Shown here: positions 18,854 to 29,410 of the stretch, piece by piece | Layout of the letters: every line of letters starts with the position of its first letter | Position numbering within the stretch: position 1 is the stretch's first letter | DNA from: an uncultured cyanobacterium | GTDB taxonomy: Bacteria > Cyanobacteriota > Cyanobacteriia > Cyanobacteriales > Geitlerinemataceae | Direction: 5' to 3' | DNA: 64,000 bases | NCBI GenBank assembly: GCA_937899645.1 | Contig: CALCCD010000108.1 | Location: 38,378-102,377, forward strand | Translations under genes and position numbers: made by a program | The notes under the pieces: generated by a model | Database searches by the model: none | Told to the model about the DNA's origin: nothing | What the model saw: only the letters and a program-made list of their open reading frames with translations

Positions 18854-20496
18854 CGAATCGAAGTCGGCTCCATCCCCGACAGCACCGGCGCGATTTTACT
18901 CAGCTTCAAGTCCGGACAGTCACCCTGCACCTGACCCACATTCCACTCATTTTTGAACAGCAGCACCGGACGATCCCAGCTATCTTTCACCGTCGCCGTG
19001 TTGAACAGCCGACCGGCCTTCTCCAAGGCTTCCCAGCCACCGACCACCCAGCGCGCCACGCTAAAGCCCAGCGGCTCCAGGCGAGTTTCGACGCCGTACT
19101 CGTTCAGCAGCCGGAACTGCACCACCTCGAACTGGAGCTGACCGACCGCTGCCAAAATTGGGTCGCGCTTCGACTCGTCTACCGAGTACATAATCTGCAC
19201 CGCGCCCTCTTCGCGCAGCTCGGCGACGCCCTTGCGAAACTGCTTGAACTTCGAGGGGTTGACGTTGCGCATATACGAAAACATCTCCGGCGAGAAGCAG
19301 GGGATGCCGTCGAACTCGAGCTTTTCGCCGCAGTAAATCGTGTCGCCGATCGCGAACATACCGGGATTATTCAAGCCGATCACGTCGCCCGCATAGGCCG
19401 TATCGATCGACTCGCGCCCCTGGGCGAATAGCTTCTGCGGACGCGACAGGCGGATCGTCTTGCCGGTGCGGGCGTGCTTGACGGTCATATCCTTCTCGAA
19501 GCGACCGCTACAAACGCGCACGAAAGCGACGCGATCGCGGTGCTTCGGATCCATATTTGCCTGGAGCTTAAAGACAAAGCCGCTGAAGTCCGGGCTGGAC
19601 GGATCGACCTCGTCGCGTGTACTGGTGCGCGCCACCGGCTTCAGAGAAAACTCCAGAAAAGCATCGAGGAAAAGCTGCACGCCGAAGTTGCTCATGGCGC
19701 TGCCGAAAAACACCGGCGTCATCTGGCCGCTGTGAATCGCCTCGAGGTCTAGCTCGTTGCCCAGCTCCTCGACGATTTCCAGCTCCTCGAGGAATTCCGC
19801 CAGCAGCTCGTCGTCGTCGATTAAGCCGGGCAGCGCCGGATCGTCCAGGTCGAGCGAAGTTTCGCGAGCGGCCTTGCTGCCGTGGGCTTGCCGCTCGAAC
19901 AGGTGCAGCTTGCGATCGCGCCGGTCGAACACGCCCTTGAAGCGATCGCCCGAGCCGATCGGCCAGACGACCGGATAGGTCGCCAAGCCCAGCTCGGTTT
20001 CGATTTCGTCCAGCAGCTCCAGCGGCTCGCGGCTGGGGCGATCCATCTTGTTAACGAACGTGAAGATCGGCAGGTCGCGCATCCGACAGACTTCGAACAG
20101 CTTGCGCGTCTGCGGCTCTAGCCCCTTCGCGGCGTCCTCGAGCATCACCGCATTGTCCGCAGCGGTCAGCGTCCGGTAAGTATCTTCGCCAAAATCTTGG
20201 TGGCCGGGTGTATCGAGCAAATTGATCTGGTGCTCGCAGTAGTCGAATTGCAGCACCGTCGAGGTAATCGAAATTCCCCGCTGCTGCTCCATTTCCATCC
20301 AGTCTGAGGTCGCGCTGCGTTCGGAGCGTCGTGCCTTGACCGTTCCGGCCTCGTGAATCGCACCGCCGTACAGCAAAACCTTTTCCGTCAGCGTCGTCTT
20401 ACCCGCATCCGGGTGGGAAATAATCGCAAACGTCCGACGGCGATCGACAGCGGATTGAAGTTCGGCAGAATCGACAGTTTCAGCGGCCATAGTCAC
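18850..20496 (-). CDS. prfC: Peptide chain release factor 3
   Basis: A translational GTPase that recycles RF1/RF2 from the ribosome. The 548 residues have the normal domain order: G domain with P-loop [20 protein letters not shown], switch [16 protein letters not shown] and [18 protein letters not shown], then domains II and III ([20 protein letters not shown]). The start [10 protein letters not shown] at 20496 has a second in-frame ATG at 20490. Its stop codon sits inside the inverted-repeat arm of the dispersed element, so the C-terminal end coincides with that element. Confidence 0.95.
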   Translation of the reverse strand: MTMAAETVDSAELQSAVDRRRTFAIISHPDAGKTTLTEKVLLYGGAIHEAGTVKARRSERSATSDWMEMEQQRGISITSTVLQFDYCEHQINLLDTPGHQDFGEDTYRTLTAADNAVMLEDAAKGLEPQTRKLFEVCRMRDLPIFTFVNKMDRPSREPLELLDEIETELGLATYPVVWPIGSGDRFKGVFDRRDRKLHLFERQAHGSKAARETSLDLDDPALPGLIDDDELLAEFLEELEIVEELGNELDLEAIHSGQMTPVFFGSAMSNFGVQLFLDAFLEFSLKPVARTSTRDEVDPSSPDFSGFVFKLQANMDPKHRDRVAFVRVCSGRFEKDMTVKHARTGKTIRLSRPQKLFAQGRESIDTAYAGDVIGLNNPGMFAIGDTIYCGEKLEFDGIPCFSPEMFSYMRNVNPSKFKQFRKGVAELREEGAVQIMYSVDESKRDPILAAVGQLQFEVVQFRLLNEYGVETRLEPLGFSVARWVVGGWEALEKAGRLFNTATVKDSWDRPVLLFKNEWNVGQVQGDCPDLKLSKIAPVLSGMEPTSIR

Positions 20497-20655
20497 GGTG
20501 CGAAGGGAACGTGAATACGTTAGCAGTACCCGCCCGCCATTTTATCGAAGTTCGCCATCTGCCACTCACGACCGAGCGCGCGCTGCCCGGACGAACTCTG
20601 ATGCTGGCTCGCAAATGCGAAGGTTCCCGACCGGAGCTGGCTCGCCCGAAGATTT

Positions 20656-20853
20656 CTAACCGCGCTCGAGCCAGTCGTAGATCGTATCGAGCTGCTCGAG
20701 GTCGATCAGGCCGTATTTCAGCAGCACCATCGGCAGGGGGCCGCGATCGAGCTTGTGGTGGCGTAGCGCGATCGCGATCGAGTCGGACGAGAGGTCGAGA
20801 TCTTGACGCAGAAACTGAATCAAGCGTGGCTGGATACTGTCAGTGTGTTCCAT
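20656..20853 (-). CDS. DUF2949 family protein
   Basis: A 65-residue protein. The pattern LIQFLRQDLDLSSDSIAIAL, then GPLPMVLLKYGLIDLEQLD and IYDWLE, is that of DUF2949, a small cyanobacterial family of unknown function. It is predicted to be mostly helical and soluble. It lies 159 bases upstream of prfC on the same strand. Confidence 0.82.
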   Translation of the reverse strand: MEHTDSIQPRLIQFLRQDLDLSSDSIAIALRHHKLDRGPLPMVLLKYGLIDLEQLDTIYDWLERG

Positions 20854-21301
20854 TAAGTTGGCGGCGGTAAGAAAGCGTTGATAAGCGTTGGGCGGATTCG
20901 AGAAGAAAGCGCCATAATATTTGACGGCAGCGACATAAGAGAAAACTCCAAGGAGATCGCGCTGCCCGTCCGGACGAGAGCGGCGAATGAAACGGAGACC
21001 GCTGCGTCTCGCGACGGCAGTTTTAGCACGTGAATTGAAGAGGCTTTAGTCGGGGACGACGAGTATATCCGCCAAGGTAGCAAAAACGCCAGATCTTCGC
21101 CTGGAATTATAGAATCTTTCCAGATGCTGTCGGGCCGTACCGAGTAAGATAAGCGCTTGCTTTTTGGATTGCGACCGGGGCTCCGTACGTAATAACCGAT
21201 CCGGATATGCGTATGGCGTCGCCGATCGCCCGGTGCGAAGGCGGTTCTGCCGTTTGAGGCGGCCATTCATAGTCGCCATTTGAAATGGTCGCCATTTGAA
21301 G
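20854..21301. other. potC-DUF2949 intergenic region
   Basis: About 450 bases with no supported gene. It should carry the promoter for DUF2949. A 13-base direct repeat lies against the potC stop (21272-21300). Confidence 0.45.
21272..21300. repeat. Direct repeat GTCGCCATTTGAA x2
   Basis: The 13-mer occurs at 21272-21284 and 21288-21300, separated by three bases, directly after the potC stop codon. No function is evident. Confidence 0.7.
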
Positions 21302-22183
21302 CTACTGCTTTGAATCGCTGCGGTAGCGCCAGTATTCCGCGATAAAAGCCAGCAGCGCCGAAGCGGAAATCAAAACCACGCTGAGCGCATTGATATCCGG
21401 GCGTACGCCTGTCCGAATTCGGCTGAATATCTCCATCGGCAACGTCGTTGCACCGGCACCAGCGGTAAAGCTGGAGATTAAAAAGTCGTCCATGCTCAGC
21501 ACGAAGGCCAGCAGACAGCCAGAAACGATGCCCGGAATCAGTTGGGGCAGCAGAACCTGTACGAATGCCTGTACCGGCGTCGCACCCAGATCGAGTGCCG
21601 CTTCTTCGAGGTTCTGGTCGAGATCGGCGAGCCGAGTTGAGACAACGATCGCCACGTAGGCCAAACAGAAAACTACATGCGCCGCGACGATCGTCCACAA
21701 GCTTAGCGGGAAGCCGATCGCCGCCAGAAACACCAGCGTCGCCACGGCGATCGCGATATCGGGAACGATCAGCGGCAGATACGACACGCCCAGAAACAGC
21801 CGCTTACCCGGAAAGTGGTAGCGCGCCAGCCCCACGGCCATCAGCGTCCCGAGCACCGCCGAAATCCCAACCGAGCTGGTCGCCACCGTCAGGCTATTCC
21901 GCAGCGCTGAAAACACGCGTCGGTCTTGCAGCAGCCGCCCGTACCACTCCCAAGTAAAGCCTTCCCAGTTGGCGCTGTAGGGCGAGGCGTTGAGGCTGTA
22001 GGCCGTCAGCACCAGAATCGGCAAGTACATAAACGCGAACATCGCGATCGTAAAACCGGCTTGCCAGGATAGTTTCAGCTTGAAGGGGCGGGACATGGCG
22101 GGCAGTTCGTCGGAGGGAAGGTCGTCGGCACGGTCTTCGGCGCGTTCGGGAGTCTCGGGCAGTGACGTTTCAGATTGAGTCAT
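21302..22183 (-). CDS. potC: Spermidine/putrescine-type ABC permease, PotC-like
   Basis: A 293-residue inner-membrane permease with about six hydrophobic segments. The cytoplasmic EAA loop that docks the ATPase is EEAALDLGATPVQAFVQVLL near residue 185. The N-terminus before the first membrane helix (~residue 40) is long and acidic. It is the last of four same-strand genes potA-potD-potB-potC, giving a complete importer. Substrate (polyamine or related cation) is inferred from family resemblance. Confidence 0.88.
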   Translation of the reverse strand: MTQSETSLPETPERAEDRADDLPSDELPAMSRPFKLKLSWQAGFTIAMFAFMYLPILVLTAYSLNASPYSANWEGFTWEWYGRLLQDRRVFSALRNSLTVATSSVGISAVLGTLMAVGLARYHFPGKRLFLGVSYLPLIVPDIAIAVATLVFLAAIGFPLSLWTIVAAHVVFCLAYVAIVVSTRLADLDQNLEEAALDLGATPVQAFVQVLLPQLIPGIVSGCLLAFVLSMDDFLISSFTAGAGATTLPMEIFSRIRTGVRPDINALSVVLISASALLAFIAEYWRYRSDSKQ

Positions 22184-22253
22184 GGGGGCGTTGCCGAAAA
22201 GGTTGCCGGAAAAGTTTCTGGGCGGGCTTCCAATGGCCGATAGATCGCTTTAA

Positions 22254-23153
22254 TTAGGAACGGTAGGCATCGCGATCGCCGTATTTGAGCAGCAGCGCGA
22301 TCGCGATACTTACCGCCAGGATCAAGATCGTACTCAGCGCCGAACCGAAGCCCCAGTTCTGTGTCTGGCCGAGGAACTGGTTGTAGATCAGGCGCGCGGC
22401 GGTCATGCTCGACGCACCGCCCAGTAGCTCGGGGTCGATAAAGTCACCGAGGCTGGAGATAAACACCAGCAGCGATCCGGCGGCAATCCCTGGAAGCGCC
22501 TGAGGTACGGTGATCTTCAGAAAAGTTTGTAGGGGGGGCGCACCCAAATCGGCGGAAGCTTCGAGGAGCTGCGTATCGAGCTTTTCGAGTGAGGAGTAGA
22601 GAATCAGCACCATGTAGGGCAAAAAGCTGTAGCTCATGCCGATCGTGACGGCGGCGCTGGTATTGAGCAGCTCCAGCGGCGGCAGGCCGAACGTGCCGAG
22701 GAACGTATTCAGGACGCCGGTGGGCCGCAGAATCGTAATCCAAGCGTAGGTTCGCAGCAGCGATGATGTCCACAGCGGCAGGATAAAGCCCAGCAGCAGC
22801 AGGTTACGCCGCGATCGCGGCGCGAGGATGGCGATCCAGTAGGCGACGGGAAAACCCAGTAGCAAGCAAACCGCCGTCGTTCCCAGCGCCAAACTGAGCG
22901 ACCGCACGATCACCGTCAGGTTCGTCGAGTTAAACGCCAGCCAGTAGTTATCCAGTCCCGACGGATTGACCACGTCGCCAGGGCGAATATTCGGCACGAG
23001 GCTGAGCTGGAAAATCACCAGCGTCGGCAGCACGAGCAGCAGCAACAGCCACAGGCCGGACGGGGCGAGCAGAGCCAGCGGCCCGAGCCAGCGCGCTTGC
23101 GGCCGGGGCTCGGAGGAAGACGGACTAGTCGGGGGCGGAGACGAGACGGCCAT
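22254..23153 (-). CDS. potB: Spermidine/putrescine-type ABC permease, PotB-like
   Basis: A 299-residue permease with six predicted membrane helices after a Pro/Ser-rich N-terminus. The EAA loop reads LLEASADLGAPPLQTFLKIT. The fragments PDVVNPSGLDNYW-like GDVVNPSGLDNYWLAF and ILPLWTSSLLRTYAW are typical of PotB/PotH. ATG 23153 is preferred over the in-frame 23204 start, whose 17-residue addition is not conserved. It pairs with PotC, 70 bases downstream, to form the channel. Confidence 0.88.
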   Translation of the reverse strand: MAVSSPPPTSPSSSEPRPQARWLGPLALLAPSGLWLLLLLVLPTLVIFQLSLVPNIRPGDVVNPSGLDNYWLAFNSTNLTVIVRSLSLALGTTAVCLLLGFPVAYWIAILAPRSRRNLLLLGFILPLWTSSLLRTYAWITILRPTGVLNTFLGTFGLPPLELLNTSAAVTIGMSYSFLPYMVLILYSSLEKLDTQLLEASADLGAPPLQTFLKITVPQALPGIAAGSLLVFISSLGDFIDPELLGGASSMTAARLIYNQFLGQTQNWGFGSALSTILILAVSIAIALLLKYGDRDAYRS

Positions 23154-23304
23154 ACGCGATCGGTGCAAAAAGACGGGAGGTTGCGGAGTGGGCGAAAACC
23201 GCACGAGAACGCTACAAACGAGCTTGCCTGAAGCATAACAGCTACGGCTTGTCGCAACATCGCGAAAAATTGCGGAATATCGAGTGCCGTACGCAAGCCG
23301 TGAG

Positions 23305-24420
23305 CTAGACGCTGGTCAGTTTCGTCCAGAGACGATCGTAGAGTTCCTCCACGTCCGTGGGAATTGGCGTCAAGTTCTCGGACTTATCGAGCGCCGACTC
23401 GGGCGGAAACAGACTGACATTCTCCTGCACGTCCGGCGGCAGCAGCTCGAAGGCCGCTTGGTTCGGCGTTGCAAAGCTCAGGCGCTGGCAAATACGCGCG
23501 GCCACTTCCGGCTGGAGCATGTAGTTCAGCCACGCATAGGCCGCATCCGGATTCGGTGCCGTGTTGGGAATTGCGAGCGTATCCGTCCAAATCGACGAGC
23601 CGCTGCTGGGCAGGGTGTAGGCGATATTGGCGTCCTGCTTGGCGATTTCGTTGGCATCGGCGGAGTAGCACATTGCCACCTTCAGGTCGCCGGTGAGGAT
23701 TTGCGATCGCCAGGAGTCGGTATCGAAGGCAGCGATCGAGGGTTTGAGATCGAGCAGCTTCTCGTACGCCTGTTCGATTTCGTCCGGGTTGGTGGTGTTA
23801 TAGGAATAGCCCAGGGATTTGAGCGACGCGCCCATCACTTCGCGCGTATCGCTCAGCAGCGTCATCCGGCGCGTCAAGTCAGATCGGTTGTTCCAAAGAT
23901 AGTCCCAATCCTCGGGCGCGGGCTCGAGTACCGTGGTGTTGTACACCAGGCCGGTCGTCCCCCAACTCAGCGGCAGGCTGTGGATATTGTCGGGATCGTA
24001 AATTGGGCTGGCGAACTTATCGAACAGCAGGTCGAGACCGATCAGACGGGCGCGATCGAGTTCTTGCACCAACCCGAGGCCGACCATCTTCTGAAGCATG
24101 TAGTCCGACGGGTAGATGACGCTGTACGCGCCGCCTGCCCCGGCCTGGAGCTTGGCGAGCATCTCCTCGTTGGAGCTAAACACGTCGGCGATGACGCGCA
24201 CGCCGGTCTCTTTATAAAAATTGTCGATTAGCTCGTCGTCGGTGTAGCCCGCCCAGGTGTAGATGTAGAGAACGCCGGGGTCGGTGCGGACAGTGGTTTG
24301 TACGTTTGCCAGCGTCCAACCACAGCTCGAGAGCGCAGCACCAGACGCCGCGCCCAGGGAGGCATTCAAAAATTGGCGGCGCGAGAGTCCGCCGGGTCGT
24401 GAGCGTCGGATGGGTGGCAC
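23305..24420 (-). CDS. potD: Polyamine-type substrate-binding protein, PotD-like
   Basis: A 371-residue periplasmic binding protein. The N-terminus GLSRRQFLNASLGAASGAAL has a twin-arginine motif, and an LSSC lipobox follows, so it is probably a Tat-exported lipoprotein. The mature part begins VLYIYTWAGYTDDELIDNFY, the characteristic PotD/PotF opening, and contains VIYPSDYMLQKM and WGTTGLVYNT. Conserved Asp/Trp residues for amine binding appear in the expected places. It sits between potA and potB. Confidence 0.9.
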   Translation of the reverse strand: MPPIRRSRPGGLSRRQFLNASLGAASGAALSSCGWTLANVQTTVRTDPGVLYIYTWAGYTDDELIDNFYKETGVRVIADVFSSNEEMLAKLQAGAGGAYSVIYPSDYMLQKMVGLGLVQELDRARLIGLDLLFDKFASPIYDPDNIHSLPLSWGTTGLVYNTTVLEPAPEDWDYLWNNRSDLTRRMTLLSDTREVMGASLKSLGYSYNTTNPDEIEQAYEKLLDLKPSIAAFDTDSWRSQILTGDLKVAMCYSADANEIAKQDANIAYTLPSSGSSIWTDTLAIPNTAPNPDAAYAWLNYMLQPEVAARICQRLSFATPNQAAFELLPPDVQENVSLFPPESALDKSENLTPIPTDVEELYDRLWTKLTSV

Positions 24421-24491
24421 GGGACTTAAGGCGCTTGAATTTAGGTGAGACTTAACGGGGAAATCGGTTCGGAGTCGGCCGAGTGCCCGCT

Positions 24492-25640
24492 TCAGCGGGA
24501 CAGAGCGAGGGCGCTGCTCGGCGACCAGGAGACGAAGACCGCAGTGCCGAGCGCAATTCGCTCGCTACCGGAGCCCGGTTGCCGCACCGTCAGCGTCGCA
24601 CCATTGGAGAGTTCGACGGTGAACTGCACGTGTGTTCCGAGATACATGGCTTGTATGAGGCGTCCCTCGAAGGTGTTGACCGAGGTTTCCGGCGGATACA
24701 GGTGCAGATCGATCTTCTCGGGGCGAATGCTGACGGCGACGGCGCTGCCGCGATCGAGTCGCGGCGCGTCGGCGACGTCAGCACCCGACTCACCGCGCTC
24801 GATCGCCAGATCGAGACCGGCCTGCGATCGCACGAGCAGTGACGACTCGTCCGCTTCTTCTACGTGGCCTTCAAACAAATTAGTATCGCCAATAAAGTCG
24901 GCGATAAACGGCGTCTTCGGCGCGTCGTAGATTTCCTGGGGCGAGCCGATCTGCTCGATGCGGCCGTCGTTCATCACCGCGATACGATCGGACAGCGACA
25001 GCGCCTCTTCCTGGTCGTGGGTGACCATTACGAAGGTCATCCCCAAATCCTGGTGCAGGCTCGTCAGTTCGTACTGCATTTGCTTGCGCAGCTTCAGGTC
25101 GAGTGCGCCCAGGGGCTCGTCGAGCAGCAGCACCGCAGGACGGTTGACCAGCGCCCGCGCCAGAGCCACCCGCTGCCGCTGACCGCCGGAGAGCTGCTTG
25201 GGGAAGCGAGTCGCGAGCGATTCGAGCTTCACGAGTTCGAGCACTTCATCAACGCTGTGCTGGATTTCGGCTTTCGCCATCTTCTTTAGGCGCAGGCCAA
25301 AGCCGACGTTGTCGCGCACGTTCATATGGTCGAACAGGGCGTAACTTTGAAAGACCGTATTCACCGGGCGGCGGTAGGCGGGAACTTGATTCACCGACTG
25401 GCCGCGAATCAGCACTTCGCCCGCCGAGGGCATCTCGAAGCCACCGATCAGCCGCAACGTCGTGGTTTTCCCACAGCCCGAGGGGCCGAGAATGCTAAAG
25501 AATTCACCGCGTCGGATGTTAAATTCAACGCCCCGCACCGCCGTCTCGCCGTTGAACACCTTGAAGACTTTTCGCAGTTCGACATCGAATTCGGCCTCGC
25601 GTCCGGCCAGATCGGTATTGGGGGAAGCGGTCTGCAGCAT
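24492..25640 (-). CDS. potA: Polyamine-type ABC transporter ATPase, PotA-like
   Basis: A 382-residue ATP-binding subunit. Walker A is LGPSGCGKTTTLRLIGG (near residue 53), the Q-loop lies in VFQSYALFDHMNV, the signature is LSGGQRQRVALARAL, and Walker B is VLLLDEPLGALD, followed by the H-loop in MVTHDQEEAL. A TOBE-type regulatory domain occupies ~290-382. It is the first gene of the potADBC operon and diverges from PBP2 across 311 bases. Confidence 0.93.
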   Translation of the reverse strand: MLQTASPNTDLAGREAEFDVELRKVFKVFNGETAVRGVEFNIRRGEFFSILGPSGCGKTTTLRLIGGFEMPSAGEVLIRGQSVNQVPAYRRPVNTVFQSYALFDHMNVRDNVGFGLRLKKMAKAEIQHSVDEVLELVKLESLATRFPKQLSGGQRQRVALARALVNRPAVLLLDEPLGALDLKLRKQMQYELTSLHQDLGMTFVMVTHDQEEALSLSDRIAVMNDGRIEQIGSPQEIYDAPKTPFIADFIGDTNLFEGHVEEADESSLLVRSQAGLDLAIERGESGADVADAPRLDRGSAVAVSIRPEKIDLHLYPPETSVNTFEGRLIQAMYLGTHVQFTVELSNGATLTVRQPGSGSERIALGTAVFVSWSPSSALALSR

Positions 25641-25951
25641 GGTGCGATTCCGGGTTGAGGGCGTGCTGATGCCCGAGGAATGTTAGGGACATCGAAGCGA
25701 GCGGCGGCGATCGCGGTGGCGATCGACTCGGTAGACTGAATCTAGCGAAGTGCGCTGCCAACTGGCGACAGCTTCGACTCACTCATTGTATCCATGCAGG
25801 GGGCGATCGTCGCCCGCTCCGTCAGGCCGAGGCCGTCGTCTGCGATTTCGTCGCGACCCAGCGCCGCCGCCTGGCGCTCGCGAATACACGCGAATACAAC
25901 TGCTCCGATGCGATCGAGTGCCTGCTACTGCTCGTTTTCGCCTCTTTTGCC
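25641..25951. other. Divergent potA/PBP2 intergenic region
   Basis: About 311 bases. The short frames here have shadow-like composition. It should contain promoters for the pot operon and for the PBP2 gene; I cannot assign boxes. Confidence 0.45.
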
Positions 25952-27790
25952 GTGACGCTCGCTCCTTCTTCTCGCAACCAGTCCAGCAGCCGTGGCTCGA
26001 AGCGCACGGTGGGACAGTCGTTCCAGTCGATTGTCATCATGTCGGCGATTACGCTCGTGCTGGCGGGCGGCATCGGTGCGCGCCTGGTGCAGCTCCAGCT
26101 CATTCAGGGCAAGCGCAACCGCCAGCTCGCCGAGGAAAACCGCATCCGCTTGGTTCCGGCCCAGCCGATTCGCGGCAATATCTTCGATCGCCACGGCGAG
26201 ATCCTGGCTAGCTCGAAGCTGTCCCACTCGCTGTTCCTCTGGCCCGCCGAGCACGAACCCGAGGAGTGGCCGAAGAAGCTCGAACCGCTGTGCAAAATTC
26301 TCGACAAGCCCTGTGACCTCGTATTGGCTCGCCTCGAAAAGGCCGGGTACAACTCGCCACTGCCGATCCGCCTTGCGCGCAATCTCAACCCGCGTCAGGT
26401 GACGGCGATCGAGGAGTACCGCCAGGAACTCAAGGGCATGGAGGTCGATATCGAAGCGATTCGCTACTATCCCAACGGCGAAGTTGCGGCCCACGTTCTG
26501 GGCTACACCGGTGAGATTGACGACGAGAGCCTCGATGACTACGTCGATCGCTACTCGGACGAGGCCAACAAGCGCTACCGCCTGGGCGATGTGGTCGGCC
26601 TGATGGGCGCGGAGGCCGCCTTTGAGTCGCAGCTCCGAGGTGAATGGGGCGGCAAGCAAGTCGAGGTGGACAGTCGCGGCCAAGTGCTCGAAATCCTGGG
26701 CGAGCGCCAAACTTACGCTGGAGAGGACGTCACTCTGACGCTCGACCTGGAGCTGCAGAAAGCCGCTGAAGCAGCACTGGGCGACACTCAAGGCGCGATC
26801 GTGGCGATCGACCCCCGCGACGGCGCGGTGCTGGCGATGGTCAGCCGCCCCACCTTCGATCCGAATATCTTCTCGAAGGCGATCGACGACGACACTTGGA
26901 AAGATATCCAGGGCAAAGACCACCCCTTCGTCAACCGCGCCCTCCAAGGCTTCCCGCCCGCCAGTACGTTCAAAATCGTCACGACCACCGCCGCGATCGA
27001 ATCCGGAGCGTTCCCGCACACCACCGTGCTGCCCACTTTCCCCAATATCGTCGCAGGCGGAATTACATTCTGGGATTGGAACAATGCTGGATTCGGGCCG
27101 CTGAGCTTCGCGGGCGCGATGGCCTGGAGTAGCGACACGTTCTTCTATCAGACTGCCCAGAAAATGGGAGCCGAGCCACTAATCGATTGGACGCGCAGAT
27201 ACGGCTTCGGATCGAAAACCGGCATCGAAATCGCCACCGAAGAAGCCGCCGGACTCGTGCCGGACAACACCTGGAAAGTCGAGAATATCGGCTATGAGTG
27301 GTTCCAGGGCGACACGATCAACATGTCGATCGGACAAGGGTTCCTACAAGCTTCGCCGCTCCAGGTTGCCGTGATGTTTGCCGTCCCGGCCAACGGTGGC
27401 GACCTGGTAACGCCGCACCTATTCCATGACGAGAGCCAAACGCCGAGCACCTGGCGCGAGCCCCTGGGCATCTCCCCCGAGACGATCGACGTGCTCAACC
27501 AAGGCTTGCGCGAAGTGATCACCTACGGAACCGGCGCGGGCATCAATACCAGTAGCATTCCGCCGTTTGTCGGCAAAAGCGGCACAGCAGAAGCGCCACC
27601 CTACGAGTCGCACACTTGGTTCGGCGCATACGGCCCGATGGACGATCCCGAGGTTGCGATCGTGGCGTTCGGCGAACACTCCGGCCAGGGCGGCGGTTCG
27701 TTTACCGGCCCGAAGGTGCTGAAAGTGCTTCAGGCGTATTTCGCACAGAAGCAGGCGCGGGAAAGCGGCAGCACGGCGGCGGTGCGCTAA
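25952..27790 (+). CDS. mrdA: Penicillin-binding protein 2 (peptidoglycan transpeptidase)
   Basis: A class B PBP that cross-links peptidoglycan during elongation. It has 612 residues from a GTG start. One membrane helix ([20 protein letters not shown]) lies at ~27-50. The PBP dimer domain spans ~55-265 and includes [20 protein letters not shown]. The transpeptidase motifs are STFK with catalytic Ser338, SSDT in [12 protein letters not shown], and KSGT in [10 protein letters not shown]. Domain order and length match PBP2/MrdA. The end of the protein is Gln/Ala-rich. Confidence 0.92.
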   Translation: MTLAPSSRNQSSSRGSKRTVGQSFQSIVIMSAITLVLAGGIGARLVQLQLIQGKRNRQLAEENRIRLVPAQPIRGNIFDRHGEILASSKLSHSLFLWPAEHEPEEWPKKLEPLCKILDKPCDLVLARLEKAGYNSPLPIRLARNLNPRQVTAIEEYRQELKGMEVDIEAIRYYPNGEVAAHVLGYTGEIDDESLDDYVDRYSDEANKRYRLGDVVGLMGAEAAFESQLRGEWGGKQVEVDSRGQVLEILGERQTYAGEDVTLTLDLELQKAAEAALGDTQGAIVAIDPRDGAVLAMVSRPTFDPNIFSKAIDDDTWKDIQGKDHPFVNRALQGFPPASTFKIVTTTAAIESGAFPHTTVLPTFPNIVAGGITFWDWNNAGFGPLSFAGAMAWSSDTFFYQTAQKMGAEPLIDWTRRYGFGSKTGIEIATEEAAGLVPDNTWKVENIGYEWFQGDTINMSIGQGFLQASPLQVAVMFAVPANGGDLVTPHLFHDESQTPSTWREPLGISPETIDVLNQGLREVITYGTGAGINTSSIPPFVGKSGTAEAPPYESHTWFGAYGPMDDPEVAIVAFGEHSGQGGGSFTGPKVLKVLQAYFAQKQARESGSTAAVR

Positions 27791-27948
27791 GCCGGATAGG
27801 GGCGCACCTGCCGAAATGCTGGCCTCCCGTTAGAATTTTCATCACGTCTCGATCGCCGCCGGGTGTTTCTGCCGATCGCCTGAAGCGGCAAGATATCGCA
27901 GACACGCCGCCGTGTGCTCCGACATTACGAATCAACTTTCACGACTTC

Positions 27949-29394
27949 ATGACTGCCGACTCGACTTCCTCTTCCGACTCTTGGTGGCTAGCGCTGCGTC
28001 GCTGGTTTCGCCGTGAGGTGCTGCCGGTGCTGGCCGACCTGCGGCTGGCGATCGCGCTGCTTCTGTTCATCGCCGCCGCCAGCGCCACCGGAACCGTTAT
28101 CGAGCAAGACCGCAGCATCGAGTTCTACCAAGCCAACTATCCAGAAAGCCCGGCGCTGTTTGGCTTCTTGACCTGGAAAGTGGTGCTAGCAGTCGGCCTC
28201 GACTCGGTTTACAAAACCTGGTGGTTTCTGGCGCTGCTAGCCGCCTTCGGCACGTCGCTAATTTCCTGCACGATCGCCCGCCAACTTCCCGCCCTCAAGG
28301 CGGCGCGCAACTGGAAGTTTTATGAAAAGCCGCGTCAGTTTCGCAAGCTGGCGCTGAGTTCGGAGTTTCCCGTCGAGCCGCCATCTGGTGACGTTCGCAA
28401 ATCTGCCGAATCTGCCGAATCTGCCGAAAAACCGCTCGATCGCCTCGAGACGCTCCTCGGCGATCGCGGTTACAAAGTCTTCCGCGACGGCGAAAAAGTC
28501 TATGCCCGCAAAGGCATCATCGGTCGCATCGGACCGATCGTCGTCCACGCCAGCATGATCTTGGTGCTGCTCGGCGCGATCGTCGGCTCGTTCACCGGCG
28601 TCGTCGCCCAGCAGATGATCGACGATGGAGACACCGTTCCCGTCGAGAACTTTATCGATATTGGCTTTTTGTCGAGTCCCGCCCGTTTTCGCGGCTGGTC
28701 GATCCACGTGAATCGCTTCTGGATCGACTACCTGCCCACCGGCCAGATCGACCAGTTTTACTCCGACCTGTCGATCGTCGACGCCAACGGCAACGAGCAA
28801 GACCGCAAAACCATCTTCGTCAACGAGCCGCTGCGTCATAACGGCGTCGTGCTCTATCAGACTGACTGGGCGATTTCCGCCGTGCGCGTCCAGCTCAACA
28901 ACAGCCCGATCTTCAAGCTGCCAATGGCGCGACTGGAGAGTCCCGATCGTCTCTGGGGAACCTGGGTTCCCACCAAGCCGGACATGAGTGAGGGCGTCTC
29001 GGTCATCGCCAAAGACCTTCAGGGGACGCTGTTCGTTTACGATGGCGAAGGCAAGCCGATCGACACCGTCCGCGCGGGCGGCGAAGTCCAGGTCAACGGC
29101 ATCACGCTAAAAATTAAGGGCATCGTCGGCAGCACCGGCCTGCAAATCAAATCCGATCCGGGTATTCCGCTGGTTTACGCTGGGTTCGGGCTACTGATGC
29201 TCAGCTCGCTGATGAGCTACGCCTCGCACTCGCAGGTTTGGGCGCTGCGGGATGGCGAAACGGGCAAGCTCTACGTCGGTGGCCGCACGAATCGGGCGCA
29301 GGTAGCCTTCGAGCGCGAGACGATCGCCGTTCTCGACGACCTGAGCGCCAGCCTTGTCACGACGGACGATCGCGCCTTAATGTCGAAATCGTAG
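27949..29394 (+). CDS. ccs1: Cytochrome c biogenesis protein Ccs1 (ResB-like)
   Basis: The System II protein that, with CcsA, delivers heme to apocytochromes c in the thylakoid lumen. The 481 residues include helices at ~28-45 ([20 protein letters not shown]), ~75-100 and ~195-215 ([20 protein letters not shown]), a large lumenal domain with [19 protein letters not shown] and [16 protein letters not shown], and a final helix near 405-425. These are standard ResB features. The ATG at 27949 is chosen; the frame runs upstream without homology. A short (SAE)3 tandem repeat lies in the stromal loop. CcsA is not in the window. Confidence 0.93.
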   Translation: MTADSTSSSDSWWLALRRWFRREVLPVLADLRLAIALLLFIAAASATGTVIEQDRSIEFYQANYPESPALFGFLTWKVVLAVGLDSVYKTWWFLALLAAFGTSLISCTIARQLPALKAARNWKFYEKPRQFRKLALSSEFPVEPPSGDVRKSAESAESAEKPLDRLETLLGDRGYKVFRDGEKVYARKGIIGRIGPIVVHASMILVLLGAIVGSFTGVVAQQMIDDGDTVPVENFIDIGFLSSPARFRGWSIHVNRFWIDYLPTGQIDQFYSDLSIVDANGNEQDRKTIFVNEPLRHNGVVLYQTDWAISAVRVQLNNSPIFKLPMARLESPDRLWGTWVPTKPDMSEGVSVIAKDLQGTLFVYDGEGKPIDTVRAGGEVQVNGITLKIKGIVGSTGLQIKSDPGIPLVYAGFGLLMLSSLMSYASHSQVWALRDGETGKLYVGGRTNRAQVAFERETIAVLDDLSASLVTTDDRALMSKS

Positions 29395-29410
29395 GTTTCC
29401 CCGATTCTTC

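Noticed and set aside
23284..24231. 315-codon plus-strand frame
   Set aside because: Antisense to potD, which is a clear binding protein.
25925..27019. 364-codon minus-strand frame
   Set aside because: Antisense to PBP2, whose catalytic motifs are intact.
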